NCBI GenBank assembly: GCA_006937955.1
Contig: SSNP01000017.1
Span: 1,054,537-1,118,536 of the forward strand
Length of the DNA stretch: 64,000 nt
Origin: Pachypanchax playfairii
Lineage: Eukaryota; Chordata; Actinopteri; Cyprinodontiformes; Aplocheilidae
Reading direction: 5' to 3'
The stretch's first letter is position 1. Every line of letters starts with the position of its first letter. Shown in pieces: positions 39,401 through 45,325 of the stretch. The position numbers and the translations under genes were made by a program. The notes beneath the pieces are model-generated. The model was not told the DNA's origin, ran no database searches, and saw only the letters and a program-made list of their open reading frames with translations.

Positions 39401-40599
39401 GAGAAATGTAAGTTTTATCTTTGACGTTTTCCACAAAAATACAAATGAAATCACATAAAATCAGAAACCATGTCAGTGTTATTTTAGTTTTAGTTCTTTT
39501 TTTAACATGACGTGAATAAATATATAAAAAAATTTAGATCAGACGTGTAGAAAATCTAGAAAAAAAAAATATATTCCTCAGAAACAAGATGTTTCTAGAA
39601 ACGTCTTCATCCTCTGAAACATATCGAGACAAAGCGGTAGTAAATATGCCAGACCAGAGTGTGGCGCTGTAACGCTGCCACATAGACACACCAATCATCA
39701 TCATAGCTGTTGTTACAATTATAACATCATTAGCTCGGCTTTAAGCTATCTGCACAAAACACTGATTTATTTTCAAGACTCTGGAAACAACTGGCTCTTA
39801 ACCCTATTTGAATGTGGCTGACATGTAATATATATCTCAAATATTGAATTGTTTTTCAATTCAATGTAAACATAAGCAGCTTCTTTCTGATGAAATCCGT
39901 CAGGGTGGATCTGTTTTTCATCAGCCGCAGCAGCGTCGTTTCTTCTGCTCGCTCTCGTCCTGAGGCAGAGCTGCAGTCGTCACTCAGCAGTCGGGTCATG
40001 TCTGAATGAAGCTCCGTTAAATACTAACGTGACACATTCCATGTCTGAAATGTGCTTTTATTGATCAGGAGACATTTTGTCCCGGGCTGAAGCTGTACAC
40101 CTTCAAGCGTTCTTTAAATCCTCACTGAGACAAGAACAGAAGCTCGACTGGTGTTTTTCTTTAGGCAGCTGCCATAAAACCAACTATTCACTTTAAAATG
40201 AAGCGCTCAGTCTCAATAAAGCTGAACTGAGTCATTTATCGAAAACGTTCGGGTTTACGTGCAGGAATGCTCTGCGTATGTCGTCATCTGTTAATTTTAT
40301 CTGACTGTCGTCAAGGTGGTGAAGAAATATGTAAGAAGATGACTGAATACAGCGTCCTCTTACATATTGGGTCAAGATGTCAGACTGTGTTCAAGGAAAC
40401 TTGTTTTTGTTTGCTGGGATGTTTCCCGTCCTGCAGATCTCAATCGTTCTCATGTGTCTCTTTTTTTTTTTTCCCCCTCTGCAGGAAGATTTTTGCTGAT
40501 GAGAAAAGCAAACTGGACGAGGAAGACTTACCAAATACCCTGATCACATCTGCACACAACAGCATCATACAGACAAACACCACAGAGAGCAAAGTATGA
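3366..40599 (+). CDS. ncam1: ncam1: neural cell adhesion molecule 1, gene-level entry (5' end missing)
   Basis: Homophilic immunoglobulin-superfamily adhesion protein of the neuronal and muscle surface. It carries polysialic acid and signals through FGFR and Fyn in other vertebrates. Spliced constitutive exons: 3366-3440, 4538-4747, 5354-5497, 7596-7733, 8117-8234, 11470-11630, 13376-13518, 23358-23508, 23611-23798, 24138-24234, 24881-25051, 25463-25591, 28652-28776, 29103-29283, 31884-32082, then 32582-32698 and 36086-36200 (or their copies at +4399). They give 820 residues of an NCAM-140 form without the signal peptide, which fits the usual length of about 850. Domain order is Ig1-Ig5, FN3-1, FN3-2, transmembrane helix, cytoplasmic tail. 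Alternative exons are listed separately. The last three exons are duplicated across a 10-N gap. Whether this is the a or b paralogue cannot be decided. Confidence 0.96.
4538..4747 (+). CDS. ncam1: ncam1 exon: second half of Ig1
   Basis: Encodes the WF strand (IDWFGPSGD), the SSSTLTIY strand and the second Ig1 cysteine in DAGTYKCVV, ending KVKIF. The acceptor is tttttag and the donor gtaagt, and the length is 210 bp. The residues before Trp are shorter than in mammals, where a longer AGDAKDKD-type loop is present. Phase matches both neighbours. Confidence 0.96.
5354..5497 (+). CDS. ncam1: ncam1 exon: first half of Ig2
   Basis: Reads ITFTNAPSPQEFNEGDTANI, then VCDV with the first Ig2 cysteine and TVSWKFKAD. 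The acceptor is attacag and the donor gtaaga. The exon is 144 bp with phase 1 exit. It is clearly NCAM-like (APxPQEF motif). Confidence 0.96.
5498..7595. other. ncam1 intron between the two Ig2 exons
   Basis: About 2.1 kb of AT-rich sequence with short A and T runs. I see no exon, RNA gene or clear mobile element in it. Confidence 0.7.
7596..7733 (+). CDS. ncam1: ncam1 exon: second half of Ig2
   Basis: Reads LQIRGIKKTDEGLYMCEARL and MARGEIDLRAINVIVN. It carries the second Ig2 cysteine and the ARGEI motif typical of NCAM. The acceptor is ccttcag and the donor gttagc. Length is 138 bp. Confidence 0.96.
8117..8234 (+). CDS. ncam1: ncam1 exon: first half of Ig3
   Basis: Reads ADVGQPATLTCAVDGYPEPM and VTWR, with the first Ig3 cysteine and the core Trp. 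It contains an N-S-T glycosylation sequon just before. The acceptor is tttcag and the donor gtaaaa. It leaves in phase 2, completed by the first base of the next exon. Confidence 0.95.
8235..11469. other. ncam1 intron within Ig3
   Basis: About 3.2 kb of intron. It holds a LINE relic near 10.1-10.3 kb and otherwise AT-rich sequence. Several 60-90-residue ORFs exist but none has a recognisable domain. Confidence 0.7.
10110..10285 (+). repeat. Decayed non-LTR retrotransposon (LINE) fragment
   Basis: The segment around GAGCGATGGACCTACAGATC and the later GAGCTGAGCTGAAAGTCAAA plus CTCTCGATTT resemble the frequent fish LINE segment that encodes MDRQID..., ...ELSRKAKLSIYRS near the end of the reverse transcriptase ORF. 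Reading frame is broken. The assignment is from memory of the motif only; the family is not resolved. Confidence 0.55.
11470..11630 (+). CDS. ncam1: ncam1 exon: second half of Ig3
   Basis: Encodes NGVNLEDEEKYGFNDDGSEM, a short strand, then LDEGEYTCVAKNKAGESEKE with the second Ig3 cysteine, ending LRVF. The acceptor is caacag and the donor gtaaga, and the length is 161 bp. The AENKAGE-type motif of mammals is present as AKNKAGE. Confidence 0.96.
11631..13375. other. ncam1 intron between Ig3 and Ig4
   Basis: About 1.7 kb of AT-rich sequence. Nothing beyond short homopolymers was recognised. Confidence 0.7.
13376..13518 (+). CDS. ncam1: ncam1 exon: first half of Ig4
   Basis: Reads KPKITYIVNQTTSEMKEQVT, LTCEATGDPTPTISW and then YGEQVFIEGEQ. 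It carries the KPKITY start of Ig4, an N-Q-T sequon and the first Ig4 cysteine. The acceptor is ttctag and the donor gtaaag. It leaves in phase 0, exactly where NCAM inserts the optional VASE exon. Confidence 0.97.
16635..16970 (+). mobile_element. Tc1-like DNA transposon relic (5' part)
   Basis: Starts with AGTGCTGTGAAAAAGTATCT, close to the terminal repeat of a common fish Tc1-like element, followed by a T-rich subterminal region. It then runs into a decayed transposase start: CCACAGTGAGAGTTGTTATC, CCACAAATGGAACAGTGAAC and GGACCAAAAATTACT, which match the helix-turn-helix and GRPTKIT part of Tc1 transposases. Stops and indels break the frame, so it is inactive. The right end is not visible. 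Identification is from memory of the consensus. Confidence 0.65.
20645..20674 (+). CDS. ncam1: ncam1 VASE alternative exon (30 nt)
   Basis: A 30-nt exon between a pyrimidine-rich acceptor (tctctgtcctctacag) and the donor gtattc. It encodes ASWTRPEQHK. Mammalian VASE encodes a ten-residue insert beginning ASWTRPE at the same place in Ig4, so this is the same exon. Its 30 nt and phase 0 fit between 13518 and 23358 without a frame change. In mammals VASE inclusion rises during neural maturation and lowers neurite outgrowth; use in this fish is inferred. Confidence 0.95.
23358..23508 (+). CDS. ncam1: ncam1 exon: second half of Ig4
   Basis: Reads SPDGNVMVRSDARVSSLTLK then YTDAGQYLCTARSSIGED, with the second Ig4 cysteine and the RVSSLTLK strand typical of NCAM1. 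The acceptor is gatttag and the donor gtaagt, and the length is 151 bp. Confidence 0.97.
23611..23798 (+). CDS. ncam1: ncam1 exon: main part of Ig5
   Basis: Encodes VAVYSWEGNPVNISCEVKAF, then IVWLRDGLQLPNSNSTNIKI. It contains the first Ig5 cysteine and two N-glycosylation sequons (N-I-S at 23667-23675 and N-S-T at 23748-23756). These are at the positions of the NCAM sequons; in mammals the last two Ig5 N-glycans carry most polysialic acid. The acceptor is tctcag and the donor gtacac. Confidence 0.97.
24138..24234 (+). CDS. ncam1: ncam1 exon: end of Ig5
   Basis: Reads VTPESENDFGSYNCTASNEM and GTESKEFLLIQA. It carries the second Ig5 cysteine within an N-C-T sequon (24174-24182), the third Ig5 glycosylation site. 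The acceptor is cctccag and the donor gtcagt. Length is 97 bp. Confidence 0.97.
24881..25051 (+). CDS. ncam1: ncam1 exon: first half of FN3 domain 1
   Basis: Encodes VPSAPFIDEARPFSTSALIQ then FGEPESTGGVPVLKYRAEWR. The TGGVPVLKYRAEW motif matches the first fibronectin domain of NCAM1. In mammals an acidic patch near QFDEPEATGG in this domain is recognised by the polysialyltransferases; here the Asp is Gly while both Glu remain. The acceptor is cttgtag and the donor gtaaaa. Confidence 0.96.
25463..25591 (+). CDS. ncam1: ncam1 exon: second half of FN3 domain 1
   Basis: Reads DLTITGLKPDTNYEVKLSAI, NGKGGGESSSAEFFRTKPV, the C-terminal strands of FN3-1. The acceptor is tttaacag and the donor gtaagt. 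It leaves in phase 1 with a single C, the position where NCAM splices its optional muscle-specific exons and the AAG microexon. Confidence 0.96.
26345..26390. repeat. Short fragment resembling a fish interspersed-repeat terminus
   Basis: CAGTGGTCATAATGTTATGG CTG is a string I associate with the end of an abundant fish interspersed repeat. Only a short stretch matches and the other end is not visible. The family was not determined. Confidence 0.4.
26501..26515 (+). CDS. ncam1: ncam1 15-nt alternative exon (MSD1a position)
   Basis: Exactly 15 nt (gccccgcttacaaaa) sit between a pyrimidine-rich acceptor (tctatcgtttccatcag) and a consensus donor gtaagtg. Phase 1 entry and exit keep the frame and insert Pro-Ala-Tyr-Lys plus one residue after the FN3-1 exon. 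Mammalian and chicken NCAM have a 15-nt exon as the first of the muscle-specific exons at this point. Position, size and order make this the likely equivalent. Confidence 0.85.
26823..26855 (+). CDS. ncam1: Candidate ncam1 33-nt alternative exon
   Basis: A 33-nt open segment follows a good acceptor (tactgtctggtgtctccag) and precedes a moderate donor (gtttgt). It has phase 1 entry and exit, so inclusion would keep frame and add about HDVFHVSAEGA. It lies between the 15-nt exon and the AAG microexon, where mammals have 48- and 42-nt MSD1 exons. I do not recognise the peptide, and it is not rich in Ser/Thr/Pro as MSD1 is. It may be a chance exon. Confidence 0.4.
27488..27490 (+). CDS. ncam1: ncam1 AAG 3-nt microexon
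   Basis: The string ccctcgactcttcag-AAG-gtaact places the trinucleotide AAG between a pyrimidine-rich acceptor and a GT donor, downstream of the 15-nt exon. NCAM is known for an alternative AAG exon at this FN3-FN3 join. Here skipping gives Val-Arg-Asn and inclusion gives Val-Gln-Gly-Asn, the same Arg to Gln-Gly switch as in the mammalian isoforms. Three matching facts (intron, triplet, coding effect) make chance unlikely. Confidence 0.85.
28652..28776 (+). CDS. ncam1: ncam1 exon: first half of FN3 domain 2
   Basis: Reads NPNPPKLERSLQPTGNSVKI, SWIKQDDGGSPILHYLVHYKP. The IKQDDGGSPI motif is diagnostic for the second NCAM1 fibronectin domain. The acceptor is cctttag and the donor gtgagt. Length is 125 bp with phase 0 exit. 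Confidence 0.97.
29103..29283 (+). CDS. ncam1: ncam1 exon: second half of FN3 domain 2
   Basis: Encodes ASEWKHEIRMPSGSKHVVLQ, GLEWDTDYDVYVVAENQKGK and SQPATMSFRTSSKPEAIP. It includes the FG-loop YVVAENQKGKS (about 29199-29231), the region used for FGFR contact and described as a Walker-A-like ATP site in mammals. The acceptor is tccacag and the donor gtaccc. From here splicing goes either to the GPI exon or to the transmembrane exon. Confidence 0.97.
29284..30153. other. ncam1 intron before the GPI exon
   Basis: About 0.9 kb, T-rich toward the 3' end. No other exon or element was recognised. Confidence 0.7.
30154..30233 (+). CDS. ncam1: ncam1 alternative terminal exon for the GPI-anchored form (NCAM-120 type)
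   Basis: After the acceptor tgtctccacccacag the phase-1 reading gives ATQGCSSVTCTVVSLILSLI and TVLLLS, then TAG. The peptide is a run of small residues (Gly-Cys-Ser-Ser, candidate GPI attachment) followed by a hydrophobic tail that ends the protein, the structure of a GPI signal. Position (right after FN3-2, before the transmembrane exon), phase and the Ala-Thr start match the NCAM-120 exon of other vertebrates. A poly(A) signal lies 26 nt after the stop. Confidence 0.92.
30259..30264 (+). terminator. ncam1: Poly(A) signal after the NCAM-120 exon
   Basis: AATAAA starts 26 nt after the TAG stop of the GPI exon. It suggests a very short 3' UTR for this isoform, unless a more distal site is used. 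Confidence 0.6.
30265..31883. other. ncam1 intron and possible 3' UTR between GPI exon and transmembrane exon
   Basis: About 1.6 kb. AT-rich, with short A and G runs (for example 31372-31381). Nothing else was recognised. Confidence 0.65.
31884..32082 (+). CDS. ncam1: ncam1 transmembrane exon
   Basis: Reads DLSDEGALSMGTMLWAGILV, LGFVLLLLAVDVTCYFVNKC, then GLIMCLCGKSGTGTKG and EEGKAAF. It encodes the single transmembrane helix followed by juxtamembrane cysteines that are palmitoylated in mammals. The donor is gtgagtg after TTT GT (phase 2). This start of the tail is shorter than in mammals (no Ile-Ala-Val-Asn before the Leu-Cys-Gly-Lys). Confidence 0.97.
32155..32274. repeat. (TTTTA)n pentanucleotide microsatellite, full copy
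   Basis: About 24 uninterrupted TTTTA units in the intron after the transmembrane exon. The same repeat begins the second copy of the duplication at 36624, but with only about 10 units there, as if the contig started inside it. Confidence 0.97.
32582..32698 (+). CDS. ncam1: ncam1 cytoplasmic exon (copy A)
   Basis: Reads KDESKEPIVEVRTEDEITAN, HNTAGPTEPNETTPLTRPE, the conserved membrane-proximal part of the NCAM tail (KDESKEPIVEVRTE and TEPNETTPLT are nearly unchanged from mammals). The acceptor is cttacag and the donor gtgagt. Length is 117 bp with phase 2 exit. It splices either to the 1008-bp exon or to the terminal exon. Confidence 0.97.
33422..34429 (+). CDS. ncam1: ncam1 NCAM-180 cytoplasmic exon (copy A)
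   Basis: A 1008-nt exon (336 codons) rich in Pro, Thr, Ser and Ala. It starts LVAPLALDTPSVATNSDTAT and continues SPSSETTTLTCS, which matches the start of the mammalian NCAM-180 insert. The rest is low-complexity and poorly conserved. The acceptor is ctctcag. The donor that keeps phase 2 is ga-gtacgg, a weak site; reading on would stop four codons later (Tyr-Gly-Ser-Leu-stop). The insert is longer than in mammals (about 267 residues). NCAM-180 links to spectrin and sits at neuronal contacts. Confidence 0.92.
34430..36085. other. ncam1 intron between NCAM-180 exon and terminal exon (copy A)
   Basis: About 1.65 kb of AT-rich intron. No feature was seen except T and A runs. The same sequence is present in copy B. 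Confidence 0.7.
36086..36200 (+). CDS. ncam1: ncam1 terminal coding exon (copy A)
   Basis: After the 12-T tract and ctctgcag it reads KIFADEKSKLDEEDLPNTLI, TSAHNSIIQTNTTESKV, then TGA. The end resembles the TKENESKA end of mammalian NCAM. The final Ser-Lys-Val fits a class I PDZ-binding pattern. The entry phase (G completing GA) joins either to the 117-nt exon (NCAM-140) or to the NCAM-180 exon. Confidence 0.95.
36614..36623. other. Assembly gap of 10 N
   Basis: Ten N lie exactly at the junction of the two duplicated blocks. A fixed small number of N is a common placeholder for a contig join of unknown size. Confidence 0.98.
36981..37097 (+). CDS. ncam1: ncam1 cytoplasmic exon (copy B)
   Basis: Identical to 32582-32698, including both splice sites. 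It should be counted once in the protein if the duplication is an assembly artefact. Confidence 0.9.
37821..38828 (+). CDS. ncam1: ncam1 NCAM-180 cytoplasmic exon (copy B)
   Basis: Identical to 33422-34429: 336 codons, Pro/Thr/Ser/Ala-rich, entry G after ctctcag, exit GA before gtacgg. Same caution about double counting. Confidence 0.9.
40485..40599 (+). CDS. ncam1: ncam1 terminal coding exon (copy B)
   Basis: Identical to 36086-36200 and ends with the same TGA stop. This copy is followed by the complete unique 3' UTR. Confidence 0.92.
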
Positions 40600-42745
40600 T
40601 GGGCCGGGGCGAGCAGCAGCCCGACAGAAAGCATTTTCCTGCACCAATCAGAGTAAAACGCTGCGAGAGTTTTTATTTGTAGTGCTCTTAACACTTTCAG
40701 AACAAGGCGTGTGTGTTGATTGGTTAGAGTGCACTTTGACTCAGTTTCTTGTTTCATAAATGAAAATGTTTATCACACCCAAGGAGTTTATTTTTAGGTC
40801 ATAAGAGATTTATTTAATTTTTTAAATCCTCGTTTCATTTAACCAGTCAGGATTTCTGCTTTTAAGAATCGCCTGGTAAATATATATAAATATATATATA
40901 TATATAAACCTTCTATTGTGCGTATGTTTGAATTGCATTTGCGCACAACTACTTAATTACAATGAGAAATATAGATGTACGAAAAAAAGGGACTATATAT
41001 AAATATAAAACTATTTTTTTTAGTTTCATGTTGTATTGTGCAATTTGAAAACTTTTGAGTTTGTTTTTTTTTTTTTTTGTTTGTTTTTTTTAGGTTGGAC
41101 TTTTTTTGTGAGTTAGTCTCTTTAAATAGCTTGTTCTGCATGTCTGACCTGCAAGTGGTTGTCAAAGTTTTTCAAAGGTTCTTTGATTTTTTTTACTCTC
41201 ATAGATTTGCTGTCATTAAAGTGTTTTTTGTTTTTTTTTCTAAATAAAAATAAAAAGGCCCGAGTTCAGAGATTAGATTAAAAACAAACACCTAACAGAA
41301 TATCCTGCAGCAGGCGAGTGGAACGACCGCGTGCAGGATCGGATCAGATCCCGACCATCTTCAGATCAAACCTTTCCCGTCACTGCCTCCTACCAGGGTC
41401 CTTAAAATCCTCCCCAACATGTGATCAAAAAAGGAAAGTTGTTACAGAAAGATCTGAAATAAAACTGCCAACAGAACAGCTGATTTTAAGCTAAGGGTTG
41501 AGTGGATGTTGCGTGGTCTCCAGTTAATCCACACCACACACAGTCCAGCAACTATATGAACGCTATAATCAAAACTCATGCTTCATAGTTTGGGCTGATG
41601 CAAAAATAAACTAGAAGAATTGAGCTTAAATCAGCAGATTATTTAATTTCTGTTTATTTAAGCAGAGTTAAAATCACAAAAAAGGAAAAAATTCAGTTGA
41701 CTTCAGCTAAAGAGTCTGATGTATCTTGAAATCTATGACCAGTCGAACTGTCAGTATGAGTTAAAGGACAAAAACAGATGAATTAAAGTAAAATAAGTGG
41801 AAATATGAAGGCAGGAAGGTTAAAACGGGGAAACAGGAAGCTGGAACAAACAAAAACAGGAACTCAAAAAGAGAAAAGACAAGAAGACTTGAAAAGGACA
41901 GAAAGATCAAAAGGCCAAACCAATGAAACGTTGTGAAAAAGTAGAAAGTTATTTTAATAAAAAAATGTAAAAGCCTTTTCTGTTATATTGAAGAATTCTT
42001 TTCCATTCCTGCCTGCAGCTTGTGCACCGTAACTGTGTGTCAGTAGATCGTCTCGTCATCAGTTTCTATGATAATCTGCATTAGCTTCGTCGTCAGGGAG
42101 ACGATTTTTGTTTGATGTATTATTAGAACAAAAAGTACAATAAATGGACTGATGTGGTCATTTATAACGTGTAGTGTATAAACTGTCCGTCTCTGATCAC
42201 AGCACTATATATCGCCAGCTACAGTGAAGGAAGGTGTTTTAGCCTCGGCATGAATTCAGTCATAACCAAAAGGTGTTTGTGTGGGGGGGGGGTTCTCATA
42301 TTTAATGTGTGTTTGGGAATAATTTGCACATTTTTTTTATTTTTTATTTTCCTCCCCTGGTTGTTACTCAAGTGTTCTGTAATGTGGTCTTTGGATGATC
42401 TTCCTTTTTTTAGGGTTTTGTCTTTTTGTATAATGATCACTTTCCAGCAGCGAAAGCCTGAAGCGTTCAGAGGCCGTTGACAGGAAGTGGAGTGATCCAC
42501 CACCGTGGGAAGAACAAATCTTTTTTTTTTTTGTTTCTTATTTTTATTTTTTAAGCTTAAGAGAATAGATGTAATGTCAAAAGAACTGACTACAGATATG
42601 TAAAAAAAAAAAGAGACTCTCCTGGTTCCCAGACCACCTGCTCCCTCATCTCTGGTCTGATTTGATGGGGTGGAACTCAGAACATATCTGTTGTGTACAG
42701 TCTGAGTAATAACCCATTTATAAAATAAAAAGGATTTTGAATCTA
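40600..42745 (+). other. ncam1: ncam1 3' UTR (copy B side)
   Basis: About 2.1 kb after the stop, AT-rich with long T tracts. AATAAA occurs at 41243 and 41249 (inside an A-rich run) and at 42724; the last is followed by a T/G-rich stretch and is the best candidate for the main end. Transcript ends are inferred. Confidence 0.6.
42724..42729 (+). terminator. ncam1: Candidate ncam1 poly(A) signal
   Basis: AATAAA, followed after about 20 nt by T-rich and TG-rich sequence (ttttgtctttgtaattg), the usual layout of a cleavage site. Upstream AATAAA hexamers at 41243 and 41249 could be proximal sites. Confidence 0.55.
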
Positions 42746-43990
42746 ATTTCGTCTTGGCCCATTTTTGTCTTTGTAATTGATTTTTTTTTCTACCTCAGAG
42801 CTGGTGTCTGGGTCCTCGCAGCCTGCAGTGACAGGTTTTGGACAGTAGATAGCAGTAAACATGTATTTTGGGATTTTGATGATTTTTGTCTTGAGAACAG
42901 GATTTTTGACATCACAACAGGTTCTTATGTTGGAGCTGGAAACTCCGAGGAGTTTTGTTTTCCAAAAGATGACTCGTGTTTGGGCAGCAGTAATTCAAAC
43001 TTCCAGGCTTGGATGTCATAAACTATGTCCCATTGGAGGACTGATATTTTTAACTGTGGTATTCTAGCGTGACATAACCCGTGTTGTGTCAACAGAGTGT
43101 CAGCAGGCACCCTGACCTGGCCTGGCGTCCCCCTTCACTCAGAGTTTCCCCTTTTACCTAATTTTGTTGTTGTTGTTTTGTTTTCTCTCACAGAGAGAAA
43201 CACTCAGACTTGTTCTGATTTCTTTTAATAGAAGTTATTCCTCCCACTTTATCCTCTCACGGTTCTGCTCTGGTTCTGGTGTCTCTGATTCCAGCTGGGA
43301 TGGAGAAGCAGCTGGAAGCCCTGATGTCTCCACACAGATGATCTGGAATCAGTCAATTCAACAGAGGAAAACACTTAGAAAACAGGAAGTGTACTGAATT
43401 TAAATGAACTTTTGTAAACAAACAAAGAAAATTTTGTTTTTTTTCCTCATCATGAGAATTTATTTTGAAATTATGAGGCTGTTGTGCATTTTATGTGTTA
43501 CAGGTTTAAATTACAGGCTGAAATTGTGTTACAGTGTCATGTCACACAGGTATGTGTCAGAGTTCTGGGTTTACAGCTCAGTGTGAGGTTTAACAAGACA
43601 GAATAACATGAAATCCACCGGCTGGATTTTAATGATTTATCTCAATACGTCTGATTCATTTAAGGTTACTGTTATAAAGTCAACAGTACAACACTTTAAA
43701 TGGATCTTAAAACACTGAATTACCTAAAAGGCTTATGTTAATTTCATCCTTATGGGGTTATTGTCTCTGCAAAATCTATTGTATCTGCAAAACCCTGATT
43801 TCCTCCGGATAAACATCACATTTCCTCTTCAAACAACCGTAGAAAAGCTTTTTACGCTCCTAATAATGGTAAACTGTTAAAATGTGGATTCTCATTGTGA
43901 CTGAAAACATCTACAGCAAATTATCTCATTTATTGAATGAATATAACACAAAAAACACATTTATACTGGAATACAAATGAATACATGAGA
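42746..43990. other. Intergenic DNA between ncam1 and zbtb16
   Basis: Short AT-rich stretch with no supported exon. ORFs up to 94 residues are present but lack any domain or splice context. The genes that separate NCAM1 from ZBTB16 in human are not present here. Confidence 0.6.
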
Positions 43991-43999
43991 ATTTAATCC

Positions 44000-44780
44000 C
44001 ACGGATTAGGCTCGCGCCATTCTTCCAGTTTCAACACGTGGTTTTATTTTGAAACTTCTCCTCGGAAGTCTGGGTTTCTTCCAGATGAATTGACGCGTCG
44101 TGGCAGGGTGATGATTTGCTTACTTGAAGCAGGACTGAGTTTGGAGCGGGTTCTGTGAAATGTGGAAGCAGGATGTTGTCTGGATGATCAGCGCAGGACG
44201 TTAGGACGCGGAGGTAAGAGCCCACAGCTGCTTCTTCCTTTCATTCTCACGCAGGAATTTATTCCAGCTGTTTTCGCTCCGTTGAACTACTTTTCAGTGT
44301 CGTACTCTTTTTAATAATTAATATTTCTGTTCCAAGCCAGTTGATGCGCTTCAGGACAGACGAGTGAAAATCGGCACAAGTTTCACCTCCTCTTTTTTTA
44401 TTATTACTATTTATTTATTTATGGGGTTTTGTAAACTTAACTATCTCAGACTGTTCAGTTCACCGTGAGATCCGCGTGACAGAAAGTGGGTCTGTTATTT
44501 TCGGACAGGATGCGCACCCCCTCGTGCAGACAGTAAACGAGCGCACACGCTGCGGGTCCGTTTGTCTCAGCGCGTTTTAATCATAAAGGCGGATTTGCGC
44601 GTCTGATGCACCTGATGCGCTCCGAGGTTGCGGTTAGTTGAGGATGCCGCCTGTCAGCATCAGTAGAGGTGCTGTTGAGTGCTCCTTCATCGCGAAACAT
44701 CACACAGAGATTCATCAACATTCACGTACTCAAATTAAACGGAGACATCACGCCCCTGTCTGGGTGGTCCCGCTATTTTT
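44000..44780 (+). promoter_or_regulatory. zbtb16: CpG-rich candidate promoter and 5' non-coding exon of zbtb16
   Basis: The stretch 44501-44645 has about 16 CpG in roughly 145 bp, far denser than the surrounding AT-rich DNA. At 44214 GCGGAG-gtaaga is a strong donor without an open reading frame before it, suitable for a non-coding first exon that splices to 45326. No TATA box was identified. Transcription start is inferred. Confidence 0.45.
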
Positions 44781-44898
44781 ACGCATCACTTCTTTTAGGA
44801 AGTTTGTTAACTTGTGGGGACGTTTAATTGTCTTTAAATAATCTGAATTGATCCCTTCAAGGCGTTTGGTTTTAGCAGTCCAACCTGTTGAGAGCAGG

Positions 44899-44922
44899 GG
44901 TGTGTGTGTGTGTGTGTGTGTG
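44899..44922. repeat. (TG)n microsatellite
   Basis: About 12 TG units upstream of the first coding exon of zbtb16. Confidence 0.9.
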
Positions 44923-45325
44923 AGCAGCTTGATAAATTGAACCGTCACCTCTCAGTATGCAGACGCTATTACAGCGACGTGACCGCTCTGAACGAGACCT
45001 CAGACTAATCACCTGCAATGGAAACTGTTGCTCTGCGCTCATCGACCTGCTGTCTGCCTTTGATTCTTAATTAAAATACATAAACATGTACTGTGCATCA
45101 AACAAGACCTCTGAAGAAACCACTCGGGAGTTGAAATTTCACAAAATCTGATCAAATATTTAACTCTTTGCCTCATAACATTTAAAAAATATATTCCTTT
45201 TGATTAAGCCTAGATAAAAGTGTCTATTGGAGTGGAACTAACAGCCTTTTTATGGTATTGTGAGTCAGTCGGGCTCTAATTGATCTTGTTTTTTGTTTTT
45301 TTTTTCTTTTTCACTCAAACCACAG

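Larger units (their letters stand above)
36624..41012. repeat. Duplicated 4389-bp block, copy B
   Basis: Second copy of 32225-36613. It starts within the TTTTA microsatellite and ends at ...ATAAATATAAAACT, after which the sequence continues into the unique rest of the ncam1 3' UTR. Copy B is therefore the one linked to the true 3' end, and copy A is the one linked to the transmembrane exon. Confidence 0.93.

Noticed and set aside
32225..41012. True recent tandem duplication giving mutually exclusive ncam1 tails
   Set aside because: Apparent identity including introns, the 10-N junction and the start inside a microsatellite all favour an unmerged contig overlap. It is kept as an alternative until long reads decide.
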